The notes under the pieces were generated by a model. It had not been told where the DNA came from. It did not search any database and was given only the letters and a program-made list of their open reading frames with translations. A stretch of 64,000 nt of DNA from Pseudomonas entomophila (lineage in GTDB: Bacteria > Pseudomonadota > Gammaproteobacteria > Pseudomonadales > Pseudomonadaceae): the NCBI RefSeq assembly GCF_029193575.1, contig NZ_JARGCS010000056.1, positions 1 through 64,000 of the forward strand, written 5' to 3'. Shown here piece after piece: positions 7,821-15,176 of the stretch. Both the position numbers and the translations under genes were made by a program. Positions within the stretch are counted from its first letter, which is position 1, and each line of letters starts with the position of its first letter.

Positions 7821-8768
7821 ATGTATGAATGGCTCAACGCCTTGCCCAAGGCCGAACTGCATATGCACCTGGAAGGCTCGCTGGAGCCTGAGCTGCTGTT
7901 CGCCCTGGCCGAGCGCAACAAGATCGCCCTGCCCTGGGCCGACGTCGACACCCTGCGCAGCGCCTACGCCTTCAATAACCTTCAGGAATTTCTCGACCTC
8001 TACTACCAAGGTGCCGACGTACTGCGCACCGAGCAGGACTTCTACGACCTGACCTGGGCCTACCTGCAACGTTGCAAGGCACAGAACGTCATCCACACCG
8101 AGCCCTTCTTCGACCCACAGACCCATACCGACCGGGGCATCCCGTTCGAGGTGGTGCTGAACGGCATCAACCAGGCCCTCAAGGATGGCCGCCAGCAGTT
8201 GGGCATCAGCAGCGGGCTGATCCTCAGCTTCCTGCGCCACCTCAGCGAGGACGAGGCGCACAAGACCCTGGACCAGGCGCTTGCGTTCCGCGACGCCTTC
8301 ATCGCCGTCGGCCTGGACAGCTCCGAGCAAGGTCACCCACCGAGCAAGTTCCAGCGTGTGTTCGACCGCGCCCGCAGCGAAGGTTTCGTCGCGGTCGCCC
8401 ATGCCGGGGAGGAAGGCCCGCCCGAATACATCTGGGAAGCCCTCGACCTCCTGAAGGTCAAGCGCATCGACCACGGCGTGCGCGCCATCGAGGACGAGCG
8501 CCTGATGCAGCGCATCATCGACGAGCAGATCCCACTGACCGTCTGCCCGCTGTCCAACACCAAGCTCTGCGTGTTCGAACACATGGGCCAGCACAACATC
8601 CTGGACATGCTCGAACGTGGCGTGAAAGTCACGGTGAACTCCGACGACCCCGCCTATTTCGGCGGCTATGTCACCGAGAACTTCCATGCACTGCATACCC
8701 ACCTGGGCATGACACAAGACCAGGCCCGCCAACTGGCGCAGAACAGCCTGGATGCCCGCCTGGCCTAA
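7821..8768 (+). CDS. adenine deaminase (adenosine deaminase family)
   Basis: 315-residue member of the adenosine deaminase-like family (COG1816). Zinc and catalytic motifs are present: ELHMHLEGS at the N-terminus, AHAGEEG mid-protein, and KVTVNSDDPAYFGG near the C-terminus. The P. aeruginosa relative Pa0148 deaminates adenine to hypoxanthine rather than adenosine, so adenine is the better call although such genes are often labelled adenosine deaminase. ATG 7821 (MYEWLNALPKAELH) fits family length; longer in-frame starts lack homology. Confidence 0.9.
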   Translation: MYEWLNALPKAELHMHLEGSLEPELLFALAERNKIALPWADVDTLRSAYAFNNLQEFLDLYYQGADVLRTEQDFYDLTWAYLQRCKAQNVIHTEPFFDPQTHTDRGIPFEVVLNGINQALKDGRQQLGISSGLILSFLRHLSEDEAHKTLDQALAFRDAFIAVGLDSSEQGHPPSKFQRVFDRARSEGFVAVAHAGEEGPPEYIWEALDLLKVKRIDHGVRAIEDERLMQRIIDEQIPLTVCPLSNTKLCVFEHMGQHNILDMLERGVKVTVNSDDPAYFGGYVTENFHALHTHLGMTQDQARQLAQNSLDARLA

Positions 8769-8779
8769 CGGGGCAGGCA

Positions 8780-9493
8780 CTAGGCAAATTGCAGCGCAGG
8801 CACCCGGGCAATGCGGTTGATGTTCTGGATTCCCAGTGCGGAGATCTGTAGTGCCCGGCAGCTTTCCTGCTCACGAACCCACCCTGACTGCAGGAACAAC
8901 TGCAGCAGCGCATGCCCGAGGCTGCCGCCCAGATGCGGGCCCTGGTCGCTCCACTCGTTGCAGTGACAGACCACGCAGCCGCTGCGCTGACGGGGTGCCA
9001 AGGCGTCGATGTAGACGCCGATGGCACTCAGTTGCACCCGCCCCTCCAGGCTCACCGTGGGTTGCTCCTCACTGCCCTCCAACCAGCCGGCCGATACCAG
9101 CCGCTGGTAGAGGTCGACCGCCAACTCCCCCCCTAAGTGATCGCCGCAACGTCGGGCCCTGCGCATCGACAGCGGAATCTGCAGCGCCTTGGCCGGCAGG
9201 GGCTTCTCCGGCGGTGGGCCAAGCTGCACGCTGGCCAGCGCCTCCACCGCGGCGCCCACCTCCGGCGTGGCCAGGCGAAAATAGCGCTTGCGCCCACGCG
9301 CTTCCAACCGCAGCAGGCCAGCGGCCGACAGCAAAGACAAGTGCGCGCAGGCCGAGGAACAGGTCACGCCCGTGATCACCGCCAGTTCATCGGCTGGCCG
9401 GGGCGTACCGTCGATCAGCGCCCAAAGCATGGCACTGCGTTTTGGTTCGGCCATCAGGCCGGCGATCTGGCTGATGCTGCTGACTGCTTTCAT
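8780..9493 (-). CDS. ArsR-type winged-helix transcriptional regulator
   Basis: 237 residues. The N-terminal 80 form an ArsR winged helix-turn-helix (MAEPKRSAMLWALIDGTPRPADELAVITGVTCSSACAHLSLLSAAGLL). The C-terminal half has several cysteines (RARRCGDHLGG, SGCVVCHCNEW) that could bind metal or sense redox; no ligand is known. It converges on the adenine deaminase gene, ending 11 bp from it, and probably controls itself or a distant target. The family call is firm, the function unknown. Confidence 0.85.
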   Translation of the reverse strand: MKAVSSISQIAGLMAEPKRSAMLWALIDGTPRPADELAVITGVTCSSACAHLSLLSAAGLLRLEARGRKRYFRLATPEVGAAVEALASVQLGPPPEKPLPAKALQIPLSMRRARRCGDHLGGELAVDLYQRLVSAGWLEGSEEQPTVSLEGRVQLSAIGVYIDALAPRQRSGCVVCHCNEWSDQGPHLGGSLGHALLQLFLQSGWVREQESCRALQISALGIQNINRIARVPALQFA

Positions 9494-9977
9494 GTCCCGT
9501 AACTCCCTGTGTAGTCATGTGATGTGCCTGGTCGACCCAGCTCCGGCAGCGCGGACCCTCCAAGGTTTCCAGGGAAATCCCTCTCGCTGTTACCTGCCGA
9601 CGCCGCCAGTATAAGCCGCAGCCCCACGCAGGCCGCGCGCTCTGGCCTGCGGATTCGCGGCCTGCAGGCCAAGGGGTCGGCCACCCTTTGCGCCTTGGGG
9701 GGTGGAGGGAGGTGGAGGCATTTCCTCTGACGAGCGCCCGAGACAAGATGCGCGCAGCAATGCAGGCCAAGCCCGCGACCACGCCCCATACGGAACAATG
9801 CCGACAAGACACTTCACCAAGTAGCGCAAGCAAAAGCGAAGGATCGTCGAGATGAGAAAAGGCTGACCGATGGGCCACATGATGACCGTCAGTCAGGAGG
9901 TCGAAAGCGCCCATGGCATCGGGCAACGGCAGCGCTACACTCCATCATCCGCCCTCGCCCACTGGAGGTATGTCGTG
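9494..9977. other. 484-bp interval without a convincing gene
   Basis: It holds the upstream region of the ArsR-like gene on the left. In the middle is a GC-rich part with interleaved GGCCTGC/GCAGGCC complements (about 9628-9672). On the right lies the leader of the small ORF at 9978. Open frames on either strand have no recognisable protein character. A small RNA is possible but unsupported. Confidence 0.5.
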
Positions 9978-10175
9978 ATGAAGATTGTCGTCAGTGCGTC
10001 GAACCGAAAACCCAACTGCCCCTGGCAGGTTCAGCTCGACCAGCATGTGGTGAGTTTTCGCAGCGAGGCGGAGGCCCGCGCCTTCGTCGCCCTCCTGGAG
10101 ACGAGGCTGAAGGCCCCCCACGTGCTCACGCAGGCAACCTGGCCGGCAGGCGCCGAGTCAGCATCGCGACACTGA
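9978..10175 (+). CDS. conserved-looking small hypothetical protein
   Basis: 65 residues starting MKIVVSASNRKPNCPW, with core FRSEAEARAFVALLETRL that reads like a short beta-strand and helix domain. A strong RBS GGAGG (9964-9968) sits 9 nt before ATG 9978; an in-frame GTG at 9975 is an alternative. Its last 50 bp overlap the 3' end of the convergent MFS gene. Function unknown. RBS quality and amino-acid composition support it being real. Confidence 0.6.
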   Translation: MKIVVSASNRKPNCPWQVQLDQHVVSFRSEAEARAFVALLETRLKAPHVLTQATWPAGAESASRH

Positions 10176-11307
10176 CCACCAGCGCCCCGCACAGGCTGAT
10201 CACCAGGGTCATTGGCACTGCGCTGCCATCGTGCAACAGGCTCACCAGTGCCGCCGCACCCGCCGCGACGCTGAACTGCAGGCAGCCCATCAGTGCCGAA
10301 GCGCTGCCGGCCCGCGTTCCCTGCCCGTTCATCGCACAGGCAGAGGCGTTGGGCAGGATGCACCCCAGGCTGGAGATACAGACGAACAGCGGTACCAACA
10401 GTGGCCACAACTGTGCCGGGCGCAACGACGCCACACCCAGCAGCACCAGCGCCGCCGCCAGGTACACCCATACCGCGCGGGCCAGCAGGACAGCCGGCCC
10501 GTGCTTGGCGAGCAGCCGCGCATTGAACTGGGCCACGAGGATGAAACCAGCGGCATTGGTGCCGAACAGCCAACCGTAGTGCTCGGGGGGCACGCCATAC
10601 AGCTTGATGAACACGAAGGGCGAACCGGCGATGTAGGCGAACATGCCAGCGATGGCGATGCCACCGGTGAGGGCGTGGCCGATGAACGCCCGGTCGCCGA
10701 GCAGGCTCAGGTACTGATGAAGGGCACCCGAAAGCGGCTGGCGCGGGATGTGCGCCGGCATGCTCTCGGGCAGGCCGAGACCGACCGCCAACAGGCAGGC
10801 CCCGCTGAACAGGCTCAGGGCGAGGAAGATCGACTGCCAGCCGGCCAGGTTGACCAGCACACCGCCAAGCATTGGCGCGAGGATGGGGGCCAGCCCCATT
10901 ACCAGCATCAGTTGCGAGAACACCTTGGCCGAGGCGATCGCGTCGCATTTGTCGCTGACGATCGCCCGTGACAGCACCATTCCCGCACAGCCACCCAGGG
11001 CCTGGACGAAGCGCGCCAGCACCAACGCATCGAGGTTGGGCGCATACGCGCAGACCAAGGAGGCCAGGGTGAACAGCACCACGCCGAACAGCAGCGGCTT
11101 GCGTCGCCCGAAACGGTCAGCCACCGGGCCATAGGCCAGCTGACCAAGGGACAGGCCGAGGAAGTACGCGGCCAGGGTGGTCTGCACGTGTTTTTCATCA
11201 GTGCCGAAGGCTTGCGCCATGGCTGGGAAGGCGGGCAGGTAGAAGTCGATCGCCAGCGGCGCGAATGCCGATAGCGCACCGAGGATCAGCAGGGTTCGCA
11301 GGTTCAT
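10126..11307 (-). CDS. Bcr/CflA-family MFS drug exporter
   Basis: 393-residue inner-membrane major facilitator of the DHA1 Bcr/CflA type (bicyclomycin/chloramphenicol resistance proteins). The N-terminus has the subfamily signature PLAIDFYLPAFPAMA, then the loop motif GPVADRFGRRKPLL between helices 2 and 3, and about twelve hydrophobic segments follow. Substrate cannot be read from sequence. It sits 111 bp downstream of copZ on the same strand but is probably separate. Its 3' end overlaps the small ORF on the other strand. Confidence 0.9.
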   Translation of the reverse strand: MNLRTLLILGALSAFAPLAIDFYLPAFPAMAQAFGTDEKHVQTTLAAYFLGLSLGQLAYGPVADRFGRRKPLLFGVVLFTLASLVCAYAPNLDALVLARFVQALGGCAGMVLSRAIVSDKCDAIASAKVFSQLMLVMGLAPILAPMLGGVLVNLAGWQSIFLALSLFSGACLLAVGLGLPESMPAHIPRQPLSGALHQYLSLLGDRAFIGHALTGGIAIAGMFAYIAGSPFVFIKLYGVPPEHYGWLFGTNAAGFILVAQFNARLLAKHGPAVLLARAVWVYLAAALVLLGVASLRPAQLWPLLVPLFVCISSLGCILPNASACAMNGQGTRAGSASALMGCLQFSVAAGAAALVSLLHDGSAVPMTLVISLCGALVVSVAMLTRRLPARLPA

Positions 11308-11418
11308 CGAGAATCCATAGCAGGCTAAGCAAACACGCTAGTCTACCTGCTGCGGGACCGCTCCAGATGAAAAGGTTTGTAACAACTTCGCGACCCTGCT
11401 CCAGCGCCAGCATTACCC

Positions 11419-11616
11419 TCAGGCAAGCTCCGCCACATACCCTTCTTCACGGATCGCCACCAGGATTCGCTCGGCCTCAAGCCCACTCTCCACCCGCACC
11501 TGACGCCCTGCCAGGTCGACCTCCACCCGTGCGGCCGCATCCTGGTCCTGCACCGCTCGGGTCACCGCCTTGATGCAATGGCCGCAGGTCATGCCTTGAA
11601 CGTTGAACACTTGCAT
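11419..11616 (-). CDS. copZ: CopZ-type copper chaperone (HMA domain)
   Basis: 65-residue single heavy-metal-associated domain with the Cu(I) site MTCGHC at residues 9-14. It would ferry Cu(I) in the cytoplasm to the copper ATPase encoded nearby. A strong RBS AAGGAGG precedes ATG 11616. A CueR-type operator oriented toward this gene lies at 11651-11675, so it should be copper-induced with cueA. Confidence 0.93.
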   Translation of the reverse strand: MQVFNVQGMTCGHCIKAVTRAVQDQDAAARVEVDLAGRQVRVESGLEAERILVAIREEGYVAELA

Positions 11617-11650
11617 GGGAACGCCTCCTTATGGATGTGTGCCGAGTTTC

Positions 11651-11675
11651 AACCTTGCCATCAGGGCAAGGTCAA
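11651..11675 (-). promoter_or_regulatory. CueR-type operator/promoter for copZ
   Basis: On the minus strand the site reads TTGACCTTGCCC, then TGAT, then GGCAAGGTT. This is the interrupted palindrome with a built-in -35 TTGACC typical of CueR/MerR-family promoters with a long spacer. It closely matches the second copy upstream of cueA (12145-12175). Confidence 0.85.
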
Positions 11676-11761
11676 GTTCTGTGCGAAGCGGCCGGGCTGG
11701 AAATCCGCGCGCGCCTCGGCCAAGCTGCGGCTTTGACGACTTGCCAAGCAGGAGAAGTTTC

Positions 11762-12148
11762 ATGATCAGGGCAGCATTGGGCCTCGTCGGGCTGCTGGGT
11801 GCGTTGGCGGTGGTGCCACCGGCCATCGCCGAAGGCAACTCGGACTACAGCGTGCTGATCATTTCCCGGGAGCGCCTGGAGGTGGCCACCACCTGCGAGA
11901 TCGGCGTGTACCTCAACGATCAGCTTTCCGGGCGTCTGTTCCAGGAGCAATCCACGTCCTTCAACTTGCCGCCCGGCCCGGTGGACGTGCGCCTGCGCCT
12001 GCTGCCCGGGCAGGTGCCTGGCTGCTCCCCCGGCATCGAGGACCAGCGCAGCACGCGCCTGACCCTGCAAGCCGGGCAGATCAGCAAGTACCGTGTCGCC
12101 GTGGACCATGAAGGCCTGCAGTTGAAGCGTGCCGGCCTGGGGTATTGA
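11762..12148 (+). CDS. secreted protein of unknown function in the copper locus
   Basis: 128 residues with a clear signal peptide (MIRAALGLVGLLGALAVVPPAIA, cleavage after AIA). The mature protein is about 105 residues with two cysteines (TTCEIG and VPGCSP) that could form a disulfide, and a beta-rich pattern. RBS AGGAG lies 7 nt before ATG 11762. It lies between copZ and cueA, and its stop overlaps the cueA CueR operator. A periplasmic role in metal homeostasis is possible by position only. Confidence 0.75.
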   Translation: MIRAALGLVGLLGALAVVPPAIAEGNSDYSVLIISRERLEVATTCEIGVYLNDQLSGRLFQEQSTSFNLPPGPVDVRLRLLPGQVPGCSPGIEDQRSTRLTLQAGQISKYRVAVDHEGLQLKRAGLGY

Positions 12149-12175
12149 CCTTACCCGCATGGCAAGGTTGATGCT
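12145..12175 (+). promoter_or_regulatory. CueR-type operator/promoter for cueA
   Basis: TTGACCTTACCC, GCAT, GGCAAGGT forms an interrupted palindrome starting with -35 TTGACC at 12145. Its spacing to a weak -10 (about 12170) is the long one that CueR untwists when it binds Cu(I). It overlaps the stop codon of the preceding gene. Confidence 0.85.
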
Positions 12176-12200
12176 CAAGGCTTGATCAAGGAGCGAAGCC

Positions 12201-14603
12201 ATGACTGCATCCACCACCTTCGACCTGCCCATCGCCGGCATGACCTGCGCCAGCTGCGCTGGCCGGGTCGAGCGCGCCTTGCGCAAGGTCAACGGCGCCG
12301 AGCAGGTCAGCGTCAACCTGGCCACTGAGCAGGCCCGCGTGCAGGCGCCGGCCGACAGCCTGCCGGCGCTGGTCGACGCCGTGCGCCAGGCCGGCTACGG
12401 CGTGCCGAGCCGTACCGTCGAACTGCAACTGGGTGGCATGACCTGCGCCAGTTGCGTCGGCCGCGTCGAGCGCGCCCTCGGCAAGCTGGCCGGGGTCGAG
12501 CGGGTGAGCGTCAACCTGGCCAACGAACGCGCGCATGTGGAGGTGCTCGACGGCGTCAGCGACGCGGTTCTGATCGCTGCCGTGGAAAAGGCCGGCTATA
12601 CCGCCACCCTCCCCTTGGCCGCCCGGGACGAGCAGGCCGACACCCAGCGCCGCCTGCAGCACCAGCGCCTGGCGGTGGGCGCCGCGCTGCTGCTGGCATT
12701 GCCATTGGTGCTGCCGATGCTGGTGCAGCCGTTCGGCCTGCACTGGATGCTGCCGGCCTGGGCGCAGTTCCTGCTGGCCACCCCGGTGCAGTTCATCCTC
12801 GGCGCACGCTTCTATAAAGCCGCTTGGAAAGCCGTGCGTGCCGGCGCCGGCAACATGGACCTGCTGGTGGCACTGGGCACCAGCGCCGGCTACGGCCTGA
12901 GCCTGTACCAGTGGGCCAGGGCCGACACCGGCATGGCGCCCCACCTGTATTTCGAAGCCTCGGCCGTGGTCATCGCCCTGGTGCTGCTGGGCAAGTACCT
13001 GGAAAGCCGCGCCAAGCGCCAGACCGCCAGCGCCATCCGCGCCCTCGAAGCCCTGCGCCCGGAGCGAGCGCGGCGGGTGGTCGAGGGCCGCGAGGAAGAC
13101 GTCGCCATCAGCCACCTGCGCCTGGGCGACCTGGTGCTGATCAAGCCCGGCGAGCGCTTCCCGGTGGACGGCGAGGTGCTCGACGGCAGCAGCCACGCCG
13201 ACGAAGCCTTGATCAGCGGGGAAAGCCTGCCGGTGCCCAAGCAACCTGGCGACCCGGTCACCGGTGGCGCGATCAACGGCGAGGGGCGCCTGCTGGTGCG
13301 TACCTTGGCGCTGGGCACCGAGACCGTGCTGGCGCGGATCATCCGCCTGGTCGAGGACGCCCAGGCGGCCAAGGCGCCGATCCAGAAGCTGGTGGATCGG
13401 GTCAGCCAGGTGTTCGTGCCCGCCGTGCTGGTGCTGGCACTGCTCACCCTGGCTGGCTGGTGGCTGCACGGCGCGCTGCTGGAAACCGCATTGATCAACG
13501 CCGTCGCCGTACTGGTGATCGCCTGCCCGTGCGCCTTGGGCCTGGCCACGCCAGCGGCGATCATGGCCGGCACTGGGGTGGCCGCGCGCCACGGCATCCT
13601 GATCAAGGACGCCGAAGCCTTGGAGCGAGCCCACGCGGTGAGCCGCGTGGTGTTCGACAAGACCGGCACGCTGACCTCCGGCAGCCCGAGCATCGTCCAC
13701 AGCCAGGCCAGCGTCGGCTCACCCGCCGACCTGCTGCGCCTGGCCGGGGCACTGCAGCGTGGCAGCGAGCACCCGCTGGCCAAGGCGGTGCTGAACGCTG
13801 GCGCCGAGCAGGGCCTGGACATTCCGGCGGTGAGCGCCAGCCAATCGCTCACCGGCCGCGGCATCGCCGGCACCGTCGAAGGCCGCGAGCTGGCCCTGGG
13901 CAACCGTCGCCTGCTCGATGAAAGCGCCCTGCAACCCGGTGCCCTGGCTAGCCAGGCCCAGGCCTGGGAAGCCGAAGGCCGCACCCTGTCGTGGTTGATC
14001 GAGCGCGCGCCGCAACCGCAGGTGCTGGGCCTGTTCGCCTTTGGCGACAGCCTCAAGCCCGGTGCCGGACAAGCTATCCACGCGCTGCACGCCCAGGGCA
14101 TCAGCAGCCACCTGCTGACCGGCGACAACCGTGGCAGCGCCAAGGTGGTGGCCGAAGCCTTGGGCATCGATGACGTGCACGCCGAGGTGCTGCCGGCCGA
14201 CAAGGCCGCGACCGTGGCCACGCTCAAGCGCGATGGCGTGGTGGCGATGGTCGGCGATGGCATCAACGACGCCCCGGCCCTGGCCGCCGCCGACATCGGC
14301 ATCGCCATGGGCGGTGGCACCGACGTGGCCATGCAGGCCGCCGGCATCACCCTGATGCGCGGCGACCCGCGCCTGGTGCCCGCGGCCCTGGACATCAGCC
14401 GCAAGACCTACGCGAAGATCCGCCAGAACCTGTTCTGGGCCTTCATCTACAACCTGATCGGCATTCCCCTGGCCGCCTTCGGCCTGCTCAACCCGGTGCT
14501 GGCCGGCGCGGCCATGGCCCTGTCCAGCGTCAGCGTGGTGAGCAATGCCTTGTGGCTGAAGACCTGGAAGCCCACCACCATCCCCTCCAAGGAGGCTCCA
14601 TGA
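12201..14603 (+). CDS. cueA: Cu(I)-exporting P1B-type ATPase
   Basis: 800-residue copper efflux ATPase of the inner membrane. Two N-terminal HMA domains carry MTCASC (Cys16/Cys19 and Cys82/Cys85). About eight transmembrane helices include the transport motif CPC (Cys442-Pro-Cys444). The phosphorylated Asp486 is in DKTGT, with SGES and TGDN and GDGINDAP hinge motifs also present. ATG 12201 has AAGGAG upstream. Its stop overlaps the cueR start (ATGA), so the two are translationally coupled. CopA is the equivalent name in other genera. Confidence 0.96.
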   Translation: MTASTTFDLPIAGMTCASCAGRVERALRKVNGAEQVSVNLATEQARVQAPADSLPALVDAVRQAGYGVPSRTVELQLGGMTCASCVGRVERALGKLAGVERVSVNLANERAHVEVLDGVSDAVLIAAVEKAGYTATLPLAARDEQADTQRRLQHQRLAVGAALLLALPLVLPMLVQPFGLHWMLPAWAQFLLATPVQFILGARFYKAAWKAVRAGAGNMDLLVALGTSAGYGLSLYQWARADTGMAPHLYFEASAVVIALVLLGKYLESRAKRQTASAIRALEALRPERARRVVEGREEDVAISHLRLGDLVLIKPGERFPVDGEVLDGSSHADEALISGESLPVPKQPGDPVTGGAINGEGRLLVRTLALGTETVLARIIRLVEDAQAAKAPIQKLVDRVSQVFVPAVLVLALLTLAGWWLHGALLETALINAVAVLVIACPCALGLATPAAIMAGTGVAARHGILIKDAEALERAHAVSRVVFDKTGTLTSGSPSIVHSQASVGSPADLLRLAGALQRGSEHPLAKAVLNAGAEQGLDIPAVSASQSLTGRGIAGTVEGRELALGNRRLLDESALQPGALASQAQAWEAEGRTLSWLIERAPQPQVLGLFAFGDSLKPGAGQAIHALHAQGISSHLLTGDNRGSAKVVAEALGIDDVHAEVLPADKAATVATLKRDGVVAMVGDGINDAPALAAADIGIAMGGGTDVAMQAAGITLMRGDPRLVPAALDISRKTYAKIRQNLFWAFIYNLIGIPLAAFGLLNPVLAGAAMALSSVSVVSNALWLKTWKPTTIPSKEAP

Positions 14604-15004
14604 ACATCGGCCAGGCCGCCAAGCAAAGCGGGCTCAGCGCCAAGATGATCCGCTACTACGAATCCATCGGCCTGCTCAAGCCGGCCGCCCGCAGCGACAG
14701 CGGCTATCGCCTGTACCGCCAGGAAGACCTGCACAGCCTGGCGTTCATCAAGCGCTCGCGCGACCTGGGGTTTTCCCTGGAGGAAGTGGCGCGGCTGCTG
14801 ACCCTGTGGCAAGACCGCGAACGCGCCAGCGCCGATGTGAAGCAGTTGGCCATGCAGCACATCGATGAACTGAACCGGCGCATCGAAGAGCTGGTGAGCC
14901 TGCGCGACACGCTGGGTGAGCTGGTCGCCCACTGCCAGGGCGACGATCGACCGGATTGTCCGATCCTCAAAGACCTGGCCAATGGCGGCAGTTGCTGCCA
15001 CTAA
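14600..15004 (+). CDS. cueR: copper-responsive MerR-family regulator CueR
   Basis: 134 residues. The N-terminal MerR helix-turn-helix (MNIGQAAKQSGLSAKMIRYYESIGLL) leads into a dimerisation helix. The metal loop CQGDDRPDC (cysteines about 112 and 120) is the CueR Cu(I)/Ag(I) pattern. It overlaps the end of cueA by 4 bp with a GGAGG site inside cueA. It would activate both CueR-type promoters in this locus. Confidence 0.94.
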   Translation: MNIGQAAKQSGLSAKMIRYYESIGLLKPAARSDSGYRLYRQEDLHSLAFIKRSRDLGFSLEEVARLLTLWQDRERASADVKQLAMQHIDELNRRIEELVSLRDTLGELVAHCQGDDRPDCPILKDLANGGSCCH

Positions 15005-15021
15005 CAACACCACTGTCGCTT

Positions 15022-15047
15022 CTGTAGGAGCAAGACCGCTCCTACAG
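15022..15047. repeat. palindrome downstream of cueR
   Basis: CTGTAGGAGC and GCTCCTACAG are exact complements around a 6-nt loop. This is the outer part of a Pseudomonas REP-like element and may end the cueA-cueR transcript. Confidence 0.7.
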
Positions 15048-15101
15048 GGAAGATAACTTCTGCCTGTCAGCGATTTCATCCAATGAACCCGGGAGTTTCA
15101 C

Positions 15102-15128
15102 TCAATAAACCTACCCCGCTGCCGATGT
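15102..15128 (+). promoter_or_regulatory. candidate FliA (sigma-28) promoter for the chemoreceptor
   Basis: TCAA (15102-15105), 15 bp, then GCCGATGT (15121-15128) resembles the Pseudomonas flagellar/chemotaxis sigma-28 consensus. It sits about 50 bp before the start codon of the methyl-accepting protein. Confidence 0.55.
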
Positions 15129-15176
15129 CCTGAAAACTTGCGTCATGCGTGTACAAGAAAAACTCCGGGAGCGTGG

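Noticed and set aside
15106..15128. A sigma-28 promoter using TAAA at 15106 as -35
   Set aside because: The spacer to GCCGAT would be only 11 bp. The TCAA at 15102 gives a normal spacing and was used instead.
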